Positions 43,498-55,765 of a DNA stretch of 64,000 nt are shown piece after piece (the first letter of the stretch is position 1; every line of letters starts with the position of its first letter). The notes under the pieces are model-generated. The model was not told the DNA's origin, did no database searches, and was given only the letters and a program-made list of their open reading frames with translations. The stretch is from Atriophallophorus winterbourni (lineage: Eukaryota; Platyhelminthes; Trematoda; Plagiorchiida; Microphallidae). The position numbers and the translations under genes are program-made. The stretch is taken from positions 1 to 64,000 of the forward strand of contig JACCGJ010020592.1 in the NCBI GenBank assembly GCA_013407085.1, read 5' to 3'.

Positions 43498-43581
43498 GGT
43501 TCCCCGCAAGACTGTTTGAATACATACCATAGAGAGTGTATCGAGCATCATCCGTTGACTCACGCTCTCGGGGCGAAGTTC

Positions 43582-44140
43582 TGTAGCAACCTGTAATTTC
43601 CCTTGCTTTCCAATTGTATTTTCGTTTCCCTCGATGCTTGCTTTAATCAGCAATTTGTACATACTTATCTTTGTATCATTTTCATCCATTAACTTAGAAA
43701 TTATCGTTTTTTTCCGATAATCGATATTGCCATATCGATCTATCGATTCCTTCTTGTCCTATTCATTCATAGACTATTGATCTCCCGTTTCGTTAAATGA
43801 GTTGTCGTTACTCATCCTTTGTATCGCATTCCGTAAATAATCATTAATTAACAATATACTTCGGTCTGTGCGTCTCCTGGTTCTGCTATTGTTCGTGGTG
43901 CTGCACAGCTGGTTGTTCGTGAATCGAGACGGTTAACGGCAAGATTAACGTGTCACCGGATCTTCAAGCTTTACGCATTATTTGTTCCTGATTGACGTGA
44001 TACAGGAGTTTCACGTTGAATCAATTTGTATGTGTGTGGATAATTGCACCGGGCACTAAACCTTCACTTTCCGTGAGTTCGTCCATTCTTCCTGCATTCA
44101 ATATAACATTTACTGTTATACCTTGCACATATCCACTACA
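43582..44140 (+). repeat. 3' LTR of the CsRn1-like element
   Basis: TGTAGCAACC...CACTACA, matching the 5' LTR with about a dozen differences. GTAT follows. Confidence 0.92.
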
Positions 44141-44203
44141 GTATAGAGTTCGTACTTTTCACACGTTCTTGTTTCCGAATATCTGGAAAGTAAGGTATGG
44201 TTT

Positions 44204-44226
44204 CTCTTCACCAGCACGGTGAAAGG
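44204..44226 (-). other. LINE 3' UTR stem-loop
   Basis: On the element strand CTTTCACC pairs with GGTGAAGAG around a 5-base loop. The equivalent pair is C-G in LINE E (55,766-55,788) and U-A here, a compensatory change. LINE RTs of the CR1/L2 group are known to recognise such 3' stem-loops. Confidence 0.5.
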
Positions 44227-44282
44227 TCAGCTATTCAGGAAACAATGCAATAATAAGTGTGAACAATGTGTGGTGTATAAAA

Positions 44283-44372
44283 TCACTAGCCTAGTCGAGG
44301 TAAAGTGAAACACAGTCATAGACTGTGGGCTTATTTGCTGTTAGGTTGTCCAGGCCTAGACAGATATGATAA
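44283..44372 (-). repeat. SINE-like repeat in the 3' UTR of LINE F
   Basis: A diverged short copy: AAATCACTAGCCTAGTCGAGG, then CACAGTCATAGACTGTGGGC and GTTAGGTTGTCCAGGCCTAGACAG. Confidence 0.65.
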
Positions 44373-47300
44373 AATTGTAAAAATATTAGACAATGTGCGG
44401 AAATATGATACACCATTTAACGTCTAATTCCCCTTTAAAGCTCAACACATTTGAGAGGCTTACTATACAATGTGAGAGCTTGTTCCAGAAGTTGAACACA
44501 CGGTTGCTGAAAAAGTGCTCACGTGCCAGCAAACTGAGCCTACTCTTAAGACGTTTCATAGAATTACCCCTTGTAGCTGCTTCAGGGGCAAGTTGAAGTA
44601 TTTTAGTAATATTATCACCCGTGAGACCCTTTAGAATTTTGAAGGCTTCCATTAGGTCACCTCGCAGCCGCCGTCTCTTTAGTGAGAACTAACTGAGGTC
44701 CATTAGTCTAGTCACATAGGTTTTACCTGTCTGACCCTCAACCATTCAAGTCGCAAGACGCTGGACCCTTTTGAGACATGCTATATCCTTTTTTAAGTAC
44801 GGTGCTTAGGATTAAACGCAGTATTCTGAGTGAAGCCGCACGACTACTTTGTATAAAGGAATGAAGATTGAAGGTTTTCGGCAAGATAACGCTGAGCGAA
44901 TTCTGAACAATTCTCTGCAAGCCTTGTTTGCAGCTTCGGCACATTGAGTAGCCCATTCAAAATTGCCTGTTATAGTAATGTCAAGATCCTTCACTTTCTG
45001 AGCAGCCGCTATTTTGATAGTTCCTTCACCAACTTCTAGTTGTGTTGTCGCTAAATCTGTCGTCAGAAGACAGCTCTTCCCAAGTTTAGTGGCAAGTCCC
45101 AGGTCTTTGTCTACTCGATTACTTTTTCTAAATCAGAGATAAGCGTATCTCTACTGTCCGTTCGTAGGATCTCAACGTCATCAGCAAACAGAAAGCAGCG
45201 TTAGATCAAGCAGGCTGCCAGGTTGTTTACAAAAATAAGAAAAAGTAATGGACCAAGCACCGAGCCTTGAGGCACTCCACTAAAAATCAGTGATTCCTCC
45301 GAGCACACCCCTGCAATTCCAACATAGTTAGTGCGATTAGTTAAAAAGCTGTCTAACCGTTGATGTAGGTCACCTGTGACGCCACACATACTTAGTTTGT
45401 GCAGAATGTACCTAAGGTTCACTGAGTCAAATGCATTTTGAAAATCAAGATAGCAGACTTCGACTACTCTCCCTTTATCGAGGCGTAATGTCACTTCGTC
45501 AAGCAAGCTTAGAAGATTAGTTAGGCAGGACCTTTCTGTCCAGAATCCGTGCTGGGCATCGGATAGTAAGGAATTAGCTACCAAATATTTACATACCTGG
45601 TGCCGAATGATTTTTTCCAAGCACTTACAAAGAATGCTTGTCAGGCTTACTGGCCTGTAGTTGCGTACATTTGAAATGGGACCCTTTTTTGTATATGGCT
45701 ATTACCGCCGCTCGTTTTCAATCATCCGATAGATTACCCTGGAGTAAGGTAGCTTCGAAAAGATATCTGATTGCCAGGCTAAATATATTCGCGAGCGGTT
45801 GAAAAATAGCCGCATGTATACTGTCGGGGCCAGCTAACTTTGTTTTATCCAGCTGCGACAGTACTTTGGTGACCATTTCATGATTAACCTCCACCGAGCT
45901 AAAAGGAGGTGCTCTGCACTCGTGAGTTTCTAAGCAGTCACCTGAATCGCGCTGATAAACACAGCAGAAGAACGAATGCAACGCATCAACTTTTTTCGGT
46001 GCAGTCAAAGCTGTATTGCCATCGTCCAGCACAAACGTACCTTTTTCATCTCTTAATGATCGCTTGGACTGAACATAGCCATAAATAGCTTTCAAGTTAA
46101 TCTTTGCTTTCTTGGCAAGTCGGGATTCGAAGTCCCTTCTAGCTTTCATTTGCAGCGCCACAGCTGAATTTCTGGTCTGTATGTACTGCCCTCTAGATCT
46201 GTGAGTTCCACCGAATTAGTAAGCCCTCCAGCAACGGTCACGACGTCTAATAGCCTTGCGAATAAACGCGCTCCACCTGGGTGGTTTTCCTCGCGTTCTC
46301 ACTGGATGTAGAGGAGCAAAATTATCTTGTAGTTGTGGAAGGTGCATTTTTATAATATCTCACCTAATTTCTACACTAATTTCTAATTCGTCTGTTCCCA
46401 ACTCAGATTCATTGCTTTAGTTTGTAGTTGAACGATGTCCATTCGACCAAAGTCTCGGGACATCTTTACTTGGGGACTAGGATGCACTAAAGTCCAGTCA
46501 AGAAGAATTACAGCGTAGGCGATCTTGCTTAGTGAAGAAAAGTATTTGATTCCATAAATATCACTTTCATCAGACGATAGAAACAAATATAAAGTTGACG
46601 GAGTATGTCCTGTCCTAAACCTTGTATGTTCCCTGACATGTTAATAAAAGGCCTTGACATGAAACCAGTCTAGATTTTGCGACTCAACTGACTGTAGTTA
46701 AGGAATTTCAGTACGCCAATCAATGCCCGGGAGATTGAAGTCTCCTACAATGAGTAATGCGTTGCATTGCCTTTTTAGTACTTCCAATATGTCCATCAGT
46801 TCAGTTCAGTTTGCACAGGACAGTATGTGGCTAACGAGCCAATCGAGCGTCAGAATTTCTTTCAGTGGAAAGCTGCAGAGACGCACCCACCACTGCCAAA
46901 ACGTTTTTTTTCTTTTTGTCTATTGGAAATCTTCGGCAATCGCGACGCCAAGAGATAATCCGTGTTGTATTTATGAAGCACCGCGTAATAGCCGATGCTG
47001 GAAAAAGAAAAAAGCAGTTTCTCTTAACCAGCACGGTGAGAGGTCAGCCGAAGTAGCATCGTATATAATAAATAAAAACAGAGAACTATAGCCCTTACTT
47101 TATTTACGGGATAACGGTTGAAGATGAACTGCATAAGCTTGTATAGCAATTAAGGAGAGAATATAGGAAAAAACATACCCTAGTTGTGGTCTAAATCCTG
47201 CCTAAAACTCGAGACGGTACTGCAGGATAAATGTTCTTATGGTAGAATGTTTCAGAAGTTCACAACCCTAAGGCTGGAAAAGTGTTCCCTGGAATATAGC

Positions 47301-49099
47301 TGACATCGTTTCTTAGCAGTTTTAAGTGAATGGCCCCGGGTGCCCAGCTCGAGAGCCTAAGGTAAAGAAGTCGTTCATTGGCACGCCACTCAAACGCTTT
47401 AAGATCTCAAAGTTTTCTATTAAGTCACCTCTTAAACGAAGGCGCTTAAGGGAGAAAATATCGAGAGACATTAGGCGCGCAGTGTACGATTTCTTTCGCT
47501 GAACCTCAATCATGCGAGTTGCGAAGCGCTGTACGCTTTCAATTCGAAGGATGTCCTTTTTGTAGTGAGGACACCACGCCTGAACACAATATTCGAGATG
47601 CGGCCGAACTATTGCCTTGTACAGTGACAGGAATACATTGCGTCTTCTGCTCGATAGCACTGATTTCAGCCGAAAAAGTACCTTGCGTGCACGCTGAGCC
47701 GCAGCGGCACATTGGTCCTCCCAGTTGAATTCATCCCTAACCAGTACTCCCAAATACTTAACACACTGTGCGGCGTTAACACTGAGGGAATTCTTCGCCA
47801 CCTTGACCGAAATCTTGTCAACCAGTGCTGACAAGAGTTGGCTCTTATTTAGGTTCAGTGGGCGATCCCACTGGTATGACCAATTTATGACCCGCTCAAG
47901 GTCGTGCATCAAGGTATCTTCATCCGTTGATCCGATGAACTTCACATCATCCGCGGAAATGAAGCATGGGCACTTCAAAGCAGACGATAAGTCATCGATG
48001 AAAAACAGGAATAGAAGAGGACCGAGTGCCGACCCTTGGGGTACATCACTGATTGCGTCGGTTTGATTCGACAGCGTGGATCCTACCCTAACTCGGAATG
48101 TTTTTCCCGTAAGGAAGGCCTTTATCCAAGCAATTAGACTACCCCGTATGCGTTTGCTGCTAGCTTAATCTCTAGAAGGCGGTGATTTACGGAATCGAAA
48201 GACTTGTTGAAGTCTAGGTAGAGGGATTCGACAGGCTACCCTTCATTCATCCTTTCAGTGGCAGTATTAAGAAAACTAAGAAGGTAAGTCAGGCAGGATC
48301 TACCCTTAAGAAATCCATGCTAAGTTAAACTCAACAGAGAATGCCGACAAAGATACTGACAGATTTTGTCATGCAGCAGTTTTTCAAATACTTTCGAGAC
48401 GATGCTAGTCAGGCTGACAAGTCTATAGTTACCAAGAGTTTACCTGCAACCACCCTTGTGTATTGGCACGACTATGGATTCCATTCATTTACTGAGAACA
48501 ACTCCTAGTTGCAGGCATGAATTAAAGAGCTGGCAAAACGGTTCGGTAAGCACTGAGGCATGATTTTTAAGCATAATTGAGTAGATGCCATCTGGTCCCT
48601 CAGATTTGTTGACCCGAACACGGATAATTGCGTCAACCACGTCAGTCTAATTAAAGGACAACTCATCTAATACATAGACCCTAGGTGTCAGGTATAGCAG
48701 ACCTGACGGTGCGTTTGAAAAATTATACCGTCGTTGAACGCTACTGAAAAACCCTGAGAAGGCAGTCGCCTCAGACAGGTTGGTATCAGCTACTTTTCCG
48801 TCCTCCAGTTTCAAATATCCGAGGCATCTCCTAGTTTTTCCTTTTAAGTGTGCGTAGCTATAAAACTTTTTCGGGTTTGATTTAGCATCCCTAGCTAAAG
48901 ATAACTCAAAATTCTGTTTGAGCACATGCTGTAATTCAACACAGGCATTCCGAGCGGTTTTGTAGCGGGGCCGAGAACCAGAAGTAAGGGATAGCTTATA
49001 TTGCCGACATAGGCGATCCCGTTTATGGGTAGACCTACGGACTAGAGGATTCTACCAGGGTGACCTTTGATGCCTTCTCACACACAGCAACGGATCGTG

Positions 49100-49380
49100 C
49101 TTGTCTTGTAACTCGTATAGATACTTACAAATTCTATCACAGTTTTCAATTACATTCGAATCGATAGATAACTGAAGGGAAGATTCTGAGGAGTGAACCC
49201 CATTCTACAAGCCTAAACTTGCGTCTAGCACGAGAGAAAGGTTTGCGAAAACGCCTTGGAATTCCAAGAATAAAACATTTATTTATTTATTTATTTATTT
49301 AATATCGCTTCGAAGTTTATCATTACGTGATCACTTTTGCGGAGCGGCGGTAGGTCCTTTAAATGCCTAATGGCCACTAA
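49100..49380. repeat. 281-bp tandem duplication inside LINE G, unit 1
   Basis: Repeated directly at 49,381-49,661 at an offset of 281 bp. It contains the end of the endonuclease, part of the linker and a (TTTA)n run. About twenty differences, so this duplication is older than the 436-bp one at 9.3 kb. Confidence 0.88.
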
Positions 49381-49661
49381 CTTGTCTTTTAACTCGCATA
49401 GATACTTACAAATTCTATCCCAGTTTTCAATTACATTCGAAACGATAGATAACTGAACGGAAAATTCTGAAGAGTAAACCCGTCTACAAGCCTAAACTTG
49501 CGTCTAGGACGAGTGAAAGGTTTGCAAAAACGCCTTGGAATTCCAAGAATAAAACATTCATTTATTTATTTATCTATTTATTTAATATCGCTTCAAAGTT
49601 TATCGTTAAGTGAACACTTTTGCGGAGCGGCTGTAGGTCCTTTAAATGCCTAAAAGCTACT
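49381..49661. repeat. 281-bp tandem duplication inside LINE G, unit 2
   Basis: Second unit; see 49,100-49,380. Confidence 0.88.
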
Positions 49662-49850
49662 AGCTGGGACGACAATACCAGGTCAAGACTGGATGAAGTG
49701 CATCCACGGCAATCATTGACATACTGATGCAGCGCATGATTATGGAGCTATTCGAAAAAGGTATCAGATTGCTGGGTGACTACACCAGTGGGGACATGCC
49801 AATCTATGTCTGGAAGGTTGAAATTGTTATATCCCGAACAGGATAAAAAA

Positions 49851-50234
49851 GGCTCAACGCGCACAACAGAACTCTATTGAACAAAGTGACATGATTTGAA
49901 CAAGTTTGCGATCAATATTAACGGACCAATGAGAGTAGAGTTGTAAGCGGATTTCAATCGATACACTGTATGCGCGTGTGGGTGCATGACCGCACGCTAA
50001 GTCAAATATAATGTAGATATGCTGCCTGTAACATCTTCCTCCTTGTATTTATATTTGCACAATCTGATACAGATATGGTGCCGTTCAACATAAACAATGA
50101 GATGTACAAAGCGATAAAGGGGGTAAAATTTGGGTAGAAACAGTGAGAGGGGAACAGTGGGTAATTTTCTGTCCATTTACACACATCAATTTTTTGAATT
50201 TTTTGAATTTTTTTGATGAAGTTTTTGAACAGTA
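49851..50234. other. No feature recognised
   Basis: Holds only a short imperfect repeat of TTTTTTGAATTT (about 50,190-50,212). Confidence 0.45.
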
Positions 50235-53200
50235 GAGAATGTCAGGGAGTAATAGAGATGATGCACTCTTTCCATTGATGTCGGTTCATTGCCATCGTTG
50301 CCAATGTGTCGAGCCATACACTCTCCCCTTCTCTTGCACCACATCCAGGCAAGCGCGCTCGTCAAACCCTAGCCAGACCAGAAGTGAGCCTTTTCAAGCC
50401 ACTCTTCCATGTTAGTGGCTGACCGTCAGCCACTTTTTTCCAGTCTGTACCAGCTGACGCATAAAGCGCTCGGCGTGGTAACCGTTCGGGTTTCATGCGC
50501 AATACGTGCTCAAACCAGCGGAGGCGACGTCGGTTAATGGCTGTCTGAACACTAGTGCCGTTGCTTCCTACGACGCGGCGCCTGACCTCGGAATTGCAAA
50601 CGTGGTGTTGCCACCGTACGCGAGCAATCCTACGCAAACAACGTTGGTCGAAAACCTCAAGCCTCCTAACATCTTCGGAGCGAACTGTCCAACATTCACT
50701 CCCGTATAGCAATACTGTCCTTACCGAGGTGGAATATATCCGTCCTTTAATTCCCAAGCTTCAATCACGTCTCTTCCAGAGGCACTTGAGTTTAGCGAAT
50801 GCCATTCTGGCTTTAGCAATTCTGGACGTGATTTCCTTCTCTATCCGACCCCCAGCAACCACCAGACTTCCTTGGTATTTGAACTGCTTAACATGATCGA
50901 GAATCCGATCATTTATAGCGAAAGTTAACAGTTCACCAGACCAGTCCTGAAGGAGCACTTTACTCTTGATTGGCGAGAAGAACAGCCCGTACTTGGATGC
51001 CTCCATTGTCATCATATCCAAAGCTTGTTGGATAAATGTTGCGTCTTCGTCCAATAAGGCAATATCATCAGCATAGTCCAGGTCCATGATCCGCTCACCT
51101 GGAAGGAGCTCAGCGTCACCCGTGTAGAAACTACTGAGAGCACTCCGGAGGACGTCCTCGATGGCGAAATTGAACAAGAACGGGGAGATTGGACAGCCTT
51201 GTCTTACACCCTTCGTGGTGCTGAATGGCATTGAAAGGCTATCGTACGCCATTACCCTCCCTATCGATTGTGCGTATAGGTCATTTAGGATAGCGACGTA
51301 CTTCGATTGGATTCCATTGCAAAGTAAACAGTTCCATATGGCGGATCTGTCAACCGAGTCAAAGGCGGCTCTGATATCCAGAAACACCACAATGGTAGGT
51401 CGCTGATACAGGTGACGGTGTTCTAGCAACTGTCGCAGAACGAAGATCTGGTCTACACATCCGCGCCCTGGTCGGAAGCCAGCTTGCTCTTCGCGAGAAG
51501 TGCCCTCACGAATCGGGGTAAGTCTGCGAAGAAGGATGGCGACCAATATCTTAGCTACCACTGGAATAAGCGAAATTCCGCGATAGTTGCAGCATTCGCT
51601 CCTTTTTATGGACTGGTATTACTAGCGATTCACCCCAGGAGGCAGGTACCCTCTCATCCAACCAAACCTTTGAGAACAGCTTGCGCAGTTCTGCTACGAC
51701 TGCCTCGCCTCCTTCCTTGAAGAATACCGGGTGGAGCTCGTCGGGGCCCGGCGCCTTGTGTCGCTTTAGTAGTTGGATCTCTCTTCGTATTTCTTCGATA
51801 CTGGGCGGGGCTAGCGACACGGACCACTGCAAAGTGGGTTGAGGGTTGTCGACGGTGTCTGAGGGACGGTGCTGATTAAACTGCTGAGAGAAATATTCTC
51901 TCCATCTTTCTAAACGTCTGTGAAGGCTCGTTGTGCGCGAGCCATGATCATCGAGGATGGTTTCGCTCAGACCTTGCGGCTTAGGGCCACAGGCACGAAT
52001 CAATTGGTAAAGTCTCTTCATGTTGCTCATGGCTTACGCTTTTTCCATCTCCGAGTCGCGTTCTTTTCACCAAGACTCACGGTCACGTCTCAAACTATCT
52101 TCGATTAGGAGTCTAAGACACTTCCGATCGTCTTCATACTCTAAACCACTCGGTATGGCATGGCGCTGTTCGAGTAGCATGAAGGACTCAGCAGAGACCC
52201 AGCGGTGTGACGGTTAAAGAGTGACTTTGCAGCATTTCGTAGCAGAGTCATAGAGTGCTTGCTTAAAGTAGTGCCAATGACGATCCAGCTCGACCGGCCG
52301 ATCTTTGGAAAGGGAAACCGATAGGGTATCCCTAAATCTGGCTTTTGTCTCAGGCAGCGATGAAGCGTTTGTGTCTAGTTTGGGACGCTTTTGTTCGGGT
52401 TTGCCTCCGAATTGAAGGTTGATTGTTGCGTAAACTAAAGCGTGGTCAGAATCTACACTGGTGCCCCAGTATGATCTGCAGTTTTTGACACTACCTCGCC
52501 ACCTGTAGCTTATCGCGATGTGGTCAACCTGCGCCCAAGTACGTTGTGATGGGGATCGCCAGTTAGCTAGTTGGCGCTTGGAATGTCTAAAATTTGTGGA
52601 GACGAGAAAGAGGCGGTGGTCATCACAGAAGGACAACAATCTCTCTTTATTGTCTGTACGGTCATCTGACATTCCATACTTCCCTCCAAGGAAGCGCTCG
52701 GAGTGCGCTATACATCCAACTCGGGCATTGAGATCGCCGGCAAGCACTACTATATCGCCTCTGCGTGTTTTCGTTAACAAAGTACGAAGTTCTTCGTAGA
52801 ATTCGTCCTTCACCTCATCTGCCACACAGTTCGTAGGTGCGTAAGCTGAGATCACGAATAAGTTACGTCTCTCGTCGCTATGCTTGTTTACTCTGCTGTG
52901 ACCCTGAAATCTCGCTGCGCACAGTCTGCTATTAACGGGTATCCAATCTGTGAGGGAGGTTTCCGCTTTCTGGCTTAGAATAATCCCAACACCTGCTAGG
53001 CCGGCTGAGGAAGCAACGGGATCACTGGACACACGTTAGTAGAACCTACTTCCACGAGGCATAGAAGAACTCAGTTGCAATACCGAATCCGTGTCGCGAA
53101 GACGGGTTTCCGATAGGCAACATATGTCGATACCTAGTGTCTCTAGTGAGCAGGCTAGTCCAAGCTGTTGTTCTGGTTGTTGCATGGTGCGGACATTGAA

Positions 53201-53905
53201 CGATACAAGCCTAATAGGGGCGCGCGGTCGAAGGAGAGCGTTAGGTATCGACACCTGTCTAAGGACAGTTGGCTGCGACGAAATGCGTCCAGCATTGATG
53301 GTCCGAAGTGCATCAGGGACAGAGGGGGAGGGTATGATGTGTGCTTGCGAAGTGGGTTCTGGAGAATAGATTTCGAAGGTAGGATTCTTAGTGATAGCAT
53401 GCGGCGTTGTCATCATCGTCATAGTTAAACGTAGGAATGATACTACCCGGTCGCCTACACTGAAGTAGGGGAGATTTCGTTTAGGGGGTCCCACCCCGAG
53501 CCTTTAGCGCGATGGCTTCACCCAAAAGGCAGTGGAGTGAGAGAGGTTCGCACCTATCGGTGGCCGGTGACCGACGAAGCGGTTCATACGCCTTTTTCTG
53601 GGAACTTCCAGTTCGAAGCCCGATAAACCGTTGATAGGTTGGTGACATAATTTTTCGCCTGTGCACCATACAATGTCCTTAAAAAGGACAAGGGACAGTG
53701 ACTTTTGAAGCGGGGAGTCACATCCGCCGCGTCGTGGTGTCATCATTGGATTTTTATAGCTTTTTATAGGGAGAACGCTTGCCAGGCGAAAACCCACCAC
53801 ACCCTCAGACACCACCGCCGAATCTTTCGCTGAGCTCCGAGAACCGAGCCCACCCAGCTGGCACCAACGTGGAGGTATTTCGGCAAGCCAGCCTCTCCCT
53901 CCTTG
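50235..53905 (-). mobile_element. RTE-like LINE H, antisense, near full length
   Basis: Same clade as the intact LINE at 18 kb but a different family. The 5' UTR is 53,430-53,905, longer than in the 18-kb element, and includes GCCATCGCGCT and a GGCGACC.GG.AGTATC motif just before the start, as there. One ORF is followed by a very short 3' end. It lies next to gypsy K integrase sequence at 53,912. Confidence 0.82.
50242..53424 (-). pseudogene. LINE H endonuclease-reverse transcriptase, lightly broken
   Basis: Begins MTMMTTPH near 53,418. Endonuclease: RLVSFNVRTMQQPEQ, CCLSETRLRDTD, GVGIILSQKAETS, VLAGDLNARVG, AQVDHIAISYRWRG and DSDHALVYATI. RT: HKAPGPDELHPVFFKEGG, EEQAGFRPGRGCVDQIFVLRQ, FLDIRAAFDSVDR, GVRQGCPISPFLFN and LDYADDIALL. 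C-terminus: LLYGSECWTVRSEDVRRLEVFD and RWFEHVLRMKPERLPRRAL. In-frame stops at 53,036 (TAA), 52,214, about 52,031 and 50,761 (TGA); frame changes near 51,570 and 50,360; the last frame ends at 50,242. YADD is kept. A recently dead copy. Confidence 0.88.
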
Positions 53906-53911
53906 AGAAAG

Positions 53912-54466
53912 TTATTGATATGATTTTAGCGTAGGATTGACATTTAGGTATTGCGAAGGCCTGCGATTCCGGTTGGAGCGTCTCTGTGGTAAAGCTTGTT
54001 GCTGCATATCTGATGTGTTCTGCTCCTTTGGCTCTTGGTTTTCCGTTGGAATTTCGAAAGTATCCAACAAGATATCAAGTGGCAGTTGACTCTTTGCGTT
54101 TTGTATTCCATAATATTCTATTGTTCGAGGTCTGATATGGTTCACGTGTCGAATGTCTTTTCGTGAACCATACTGCAACTCATACGTCACTGTGTCCAGA
54201 CGACATCCTATGATTCCTGGAATCCATTTCTCTCTCGTTCCGTAAAAGGACCTGACATATACTCGATCACCTGGTTTATAGGATCTTCCATCAGGCTTTC
54301 CACCTGTATGCAGTCCGAAGTTTGCTTGTTTTTTATGTTCTAGGATTTTTGGTAGCATGGCGCTGTGTATTGTTCTTAGTGGGCGGCCCAAAAAGAGTTC
54401 GGCTGGTGATTGTTTTCCTGGTAGCGATAGGTTTGGAGTTGTACGATACGCAAACAGAAAGGTATG
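53912..54466 (-). pseudogene. gypsy K integrase C-terminal part
   Basis: Downward: TFLFAYRTTPNLSLPGKQ, SPAELFLGRPLRTIHSAML, then the integrase C-terminal domain YKPGDRVYVRSFYGTREKWIPGIIG, VTYELQYGSRKDIRHVNHIRPR, and a polar glutamine-rich end RRSNRNRRPSQYL. The part before it is at 56,770 and above; LINE E with flanking sequence lies between. Confidence 0.85.
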
Positions 54467-54608
54467 CAGTTAATAATAATAATATTAATAATACTATATT
54501 CTTGGTAAACCAAGGCATGCAAAACATGATCAGGTTATCAATGTGTACAGAATAAATAAATTATAAAATGACCTAACAAACCTCTTATGTTTTCTTAACG
54601 AGGTTACC

Positions 54609-55715
54609 ATGAGGCTAGATAAAGGCCAACAAGTTGAAGTTTTTTACTTGGACTTTTGCAAGGCCTTTGATTCAGTAAACCACAGATTGCTTGCAGATAA
54701 ACTTGGTTATATGGGTATCGATGGTCTTCTGAAGAAATGGATAATAGGATTCTTAAGCAATAGATTCTTTCGTGTCAGGATAGGAAATATGTATTCGTCG
54801 AAAGTAAAAGTTGTTAGTGGAGTCCCACAGGGTTCCGTACTCGGACCGCTACTTTTCCTCATTTTCATCGATGACTTGGCAGCGTCGCTCAAGTGTCCCT
54901 GCTATATTTTTGCAGATGATGTCAAGATTATCGGATCACTGGATGAACAGGATCTTCTTGAGGATATAGAAAAAGTCATCAAGTGGTCTGCTACATGGGA
55001 TCTACCAGTTAACTTCACTAAAAGCTATCTTTTGTCTAAAGTCATTAAGAAGCTAGAGGTGGCTGGTCCAGATGGTATACTGGAGATAAATGGGGTACCG
55101 AAAGTTCGTGACTTAGGTATAGAAGTTTCAGGGGACTTTAAATGGGCTGATCAATGCGCAGCCGCTGCACAACGCGCTAGGAGAGAGCTTTTTCGCCTTC
55201 GTTCAGTTTTATCCTGCAGGTCCCCAGAGGTTTTCATACCATTATACAAAGCGGTCGTCAGACCACATCTCGAGTATTGCGTTCAAGCATGGTCACCTTA
55301 TTTGGAAAAGGATATTGCCAAGCTGGAAGGTGTTCAACGTTTAGCTACTCGTATGATTGTTGGGCAATCGGGTAGGTCGTATCAGGAACGATTGCTGAGT
55401 CTAGAGCTCTTTTCATTAAAAAGGAGGAGGCTACGTGGGGACCTGATTGAAACCTTCAAAATCATGTCAGGTTTCAGTACTATTCATCCCAGTGAATTGT
55501 ACACTCTAGCGCAAAGTGTGGGTACTCGAGGCCACCCATTAAAACTGGCCAAGCGACATGTCAGGTCAAATGTTCGTAAGTTCTTCTTTAGTGAGAGGGC
55601 AGTAAATTACTGGAATCGACTTCCTAAAGAAGTTGTTTGTTCTACTTCGGTAGGGGGCTTCAAAAATAGACTTGACTCTGTGTGGCCCTCATTATTTCCT
55701 GATTTTTATCCTTAA
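54609..55715 (+). CDS. LINE E reverse transcriptase fragment, open frame
   Basis: A 368-residue unbroken frame that starts at an ATG inside the palm domain, so the fingers and endonuclease are missing. Motifs: [138 protein letters not shown], and RAVNYWNRLPKEVVCS near the C-terminus. The catalytic FADD is intact. The lack of stops indicates a fairly young insertion. It cannot be autonomous. Confidence 0.87.
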   Translation: MRLDKGQQVEVFYLDFCKAFDSVNHRLLADKLGYMGIDGLLKKWIIGFLSNRFFRVRIGNMYSSKVKVVSGVPQGSVLGPLLFLIFIDDLAASLKCPCYIFADDVKIIGSLDEQDLLEDIEKVIKWSATWDLPVNFTKSYLLSKVIKKLEVAGPDGILEINGVPKVRDLGIEVSGDFKWADQCAAAAQRARRELFRLRSVLSCRSPEVFIPLYKAVVRPHLEYCVQAWSPYLEKDIAKLEGVQRLATRMIVGQSGRSYQERLLSLELFSLKRRRLRGDLIETFKIMSGFSTIHPSELYTLAQSVGTRGHPLKLAKRHVRSNVRKFFFSERAVNYWNRLPKEVVCSTSVGGFKNRLDSVWPSLFPDFYP

Positions 55716-55765
55716 GGGAATAGTTGGTATGATCCTCATGTTGTCTTTGGAACGCACTAATGCTT

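Larger units (their letters stand above)
37355..44140 (+). mobile_element. CsRn1-like Ty3/gypsy LTR retrotransposon, complete ends, nested insert
   Basis: Two LTRs of about 560 bp, a TGGTGAGCCCGA primer-binding site at 37,919, remnants of Gag, protease, RT, RNase H and integrase, and a 4-bp duplication GTAT. About a dozen differences separate the LTRs, so the insertion is not brand new. A second gypsy element (40,090-42,411) sits between RT and RNase H. The PBS and the CsRn1-type Gag knuckle point to the CsRn1 clade. Confidence 0.87.
44145..46796 (-). pseudogene. CR1-type LINE F, main part, antisense
   Basis: Continues the 3' UTR interrupted at 37,354, including the stem-loop at 44,204-44,226 and an inserted SINE-like copy. 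The coding relic, downward: VGDFNLPGID endonuclease motif at about 46,730-46,765, linker [112 protein letters not shown], and the C-terminus ending at 44,386. Frame changes are frequent, and the YADD box is not readable in one frame. It is cut at 46,797 by the tail of LINE G. Confidence 0.8.
46797..49850 (-). mobile_element. CR1-type LINE G, antisense
   Basis: The 3' tail at 46,797-46,815 (CAGTTCAGTTCAGTTTGCAC on the plus strand, AACTG units on the element strand), 3' UTR to 47,320, then RT, linker and the second half of the endonuclease up to about 49,850. It carries an internal 281-bp tandem duplication and (TTTA)n runs near 49,288-49,313 and 49,562-49,590. Confidence 0.8.
47322..49850 (-). 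pseudogene. LINE G ORF2 relic
   Basis: From the 5' side: FNLPDIDW endonuclease motif at about 49,815-49,840, SLDLVLSS, LRHLKDLPPLRKSDHVMINFEAI (twice, because of the duplication), then a linker YKTARNACVELQHVLKQNFELSLARDAKSNPKKFYSYAHLK. RT pieces lie in several frames between 48,650 and 47,980, including SADDVKFIG where FADD is expected. The last open frame, 47,322-47,978, has SLNLNKSQLL-like, VKYLGVLVRDEFNWEDQCAAAAQRARKVLF, IVRPHLEYCVQAWCP, VQRFATRMIEVQ and LKRLRLRGDLIENFEIL. Many stops, so inactive. Confidence 0.82.
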
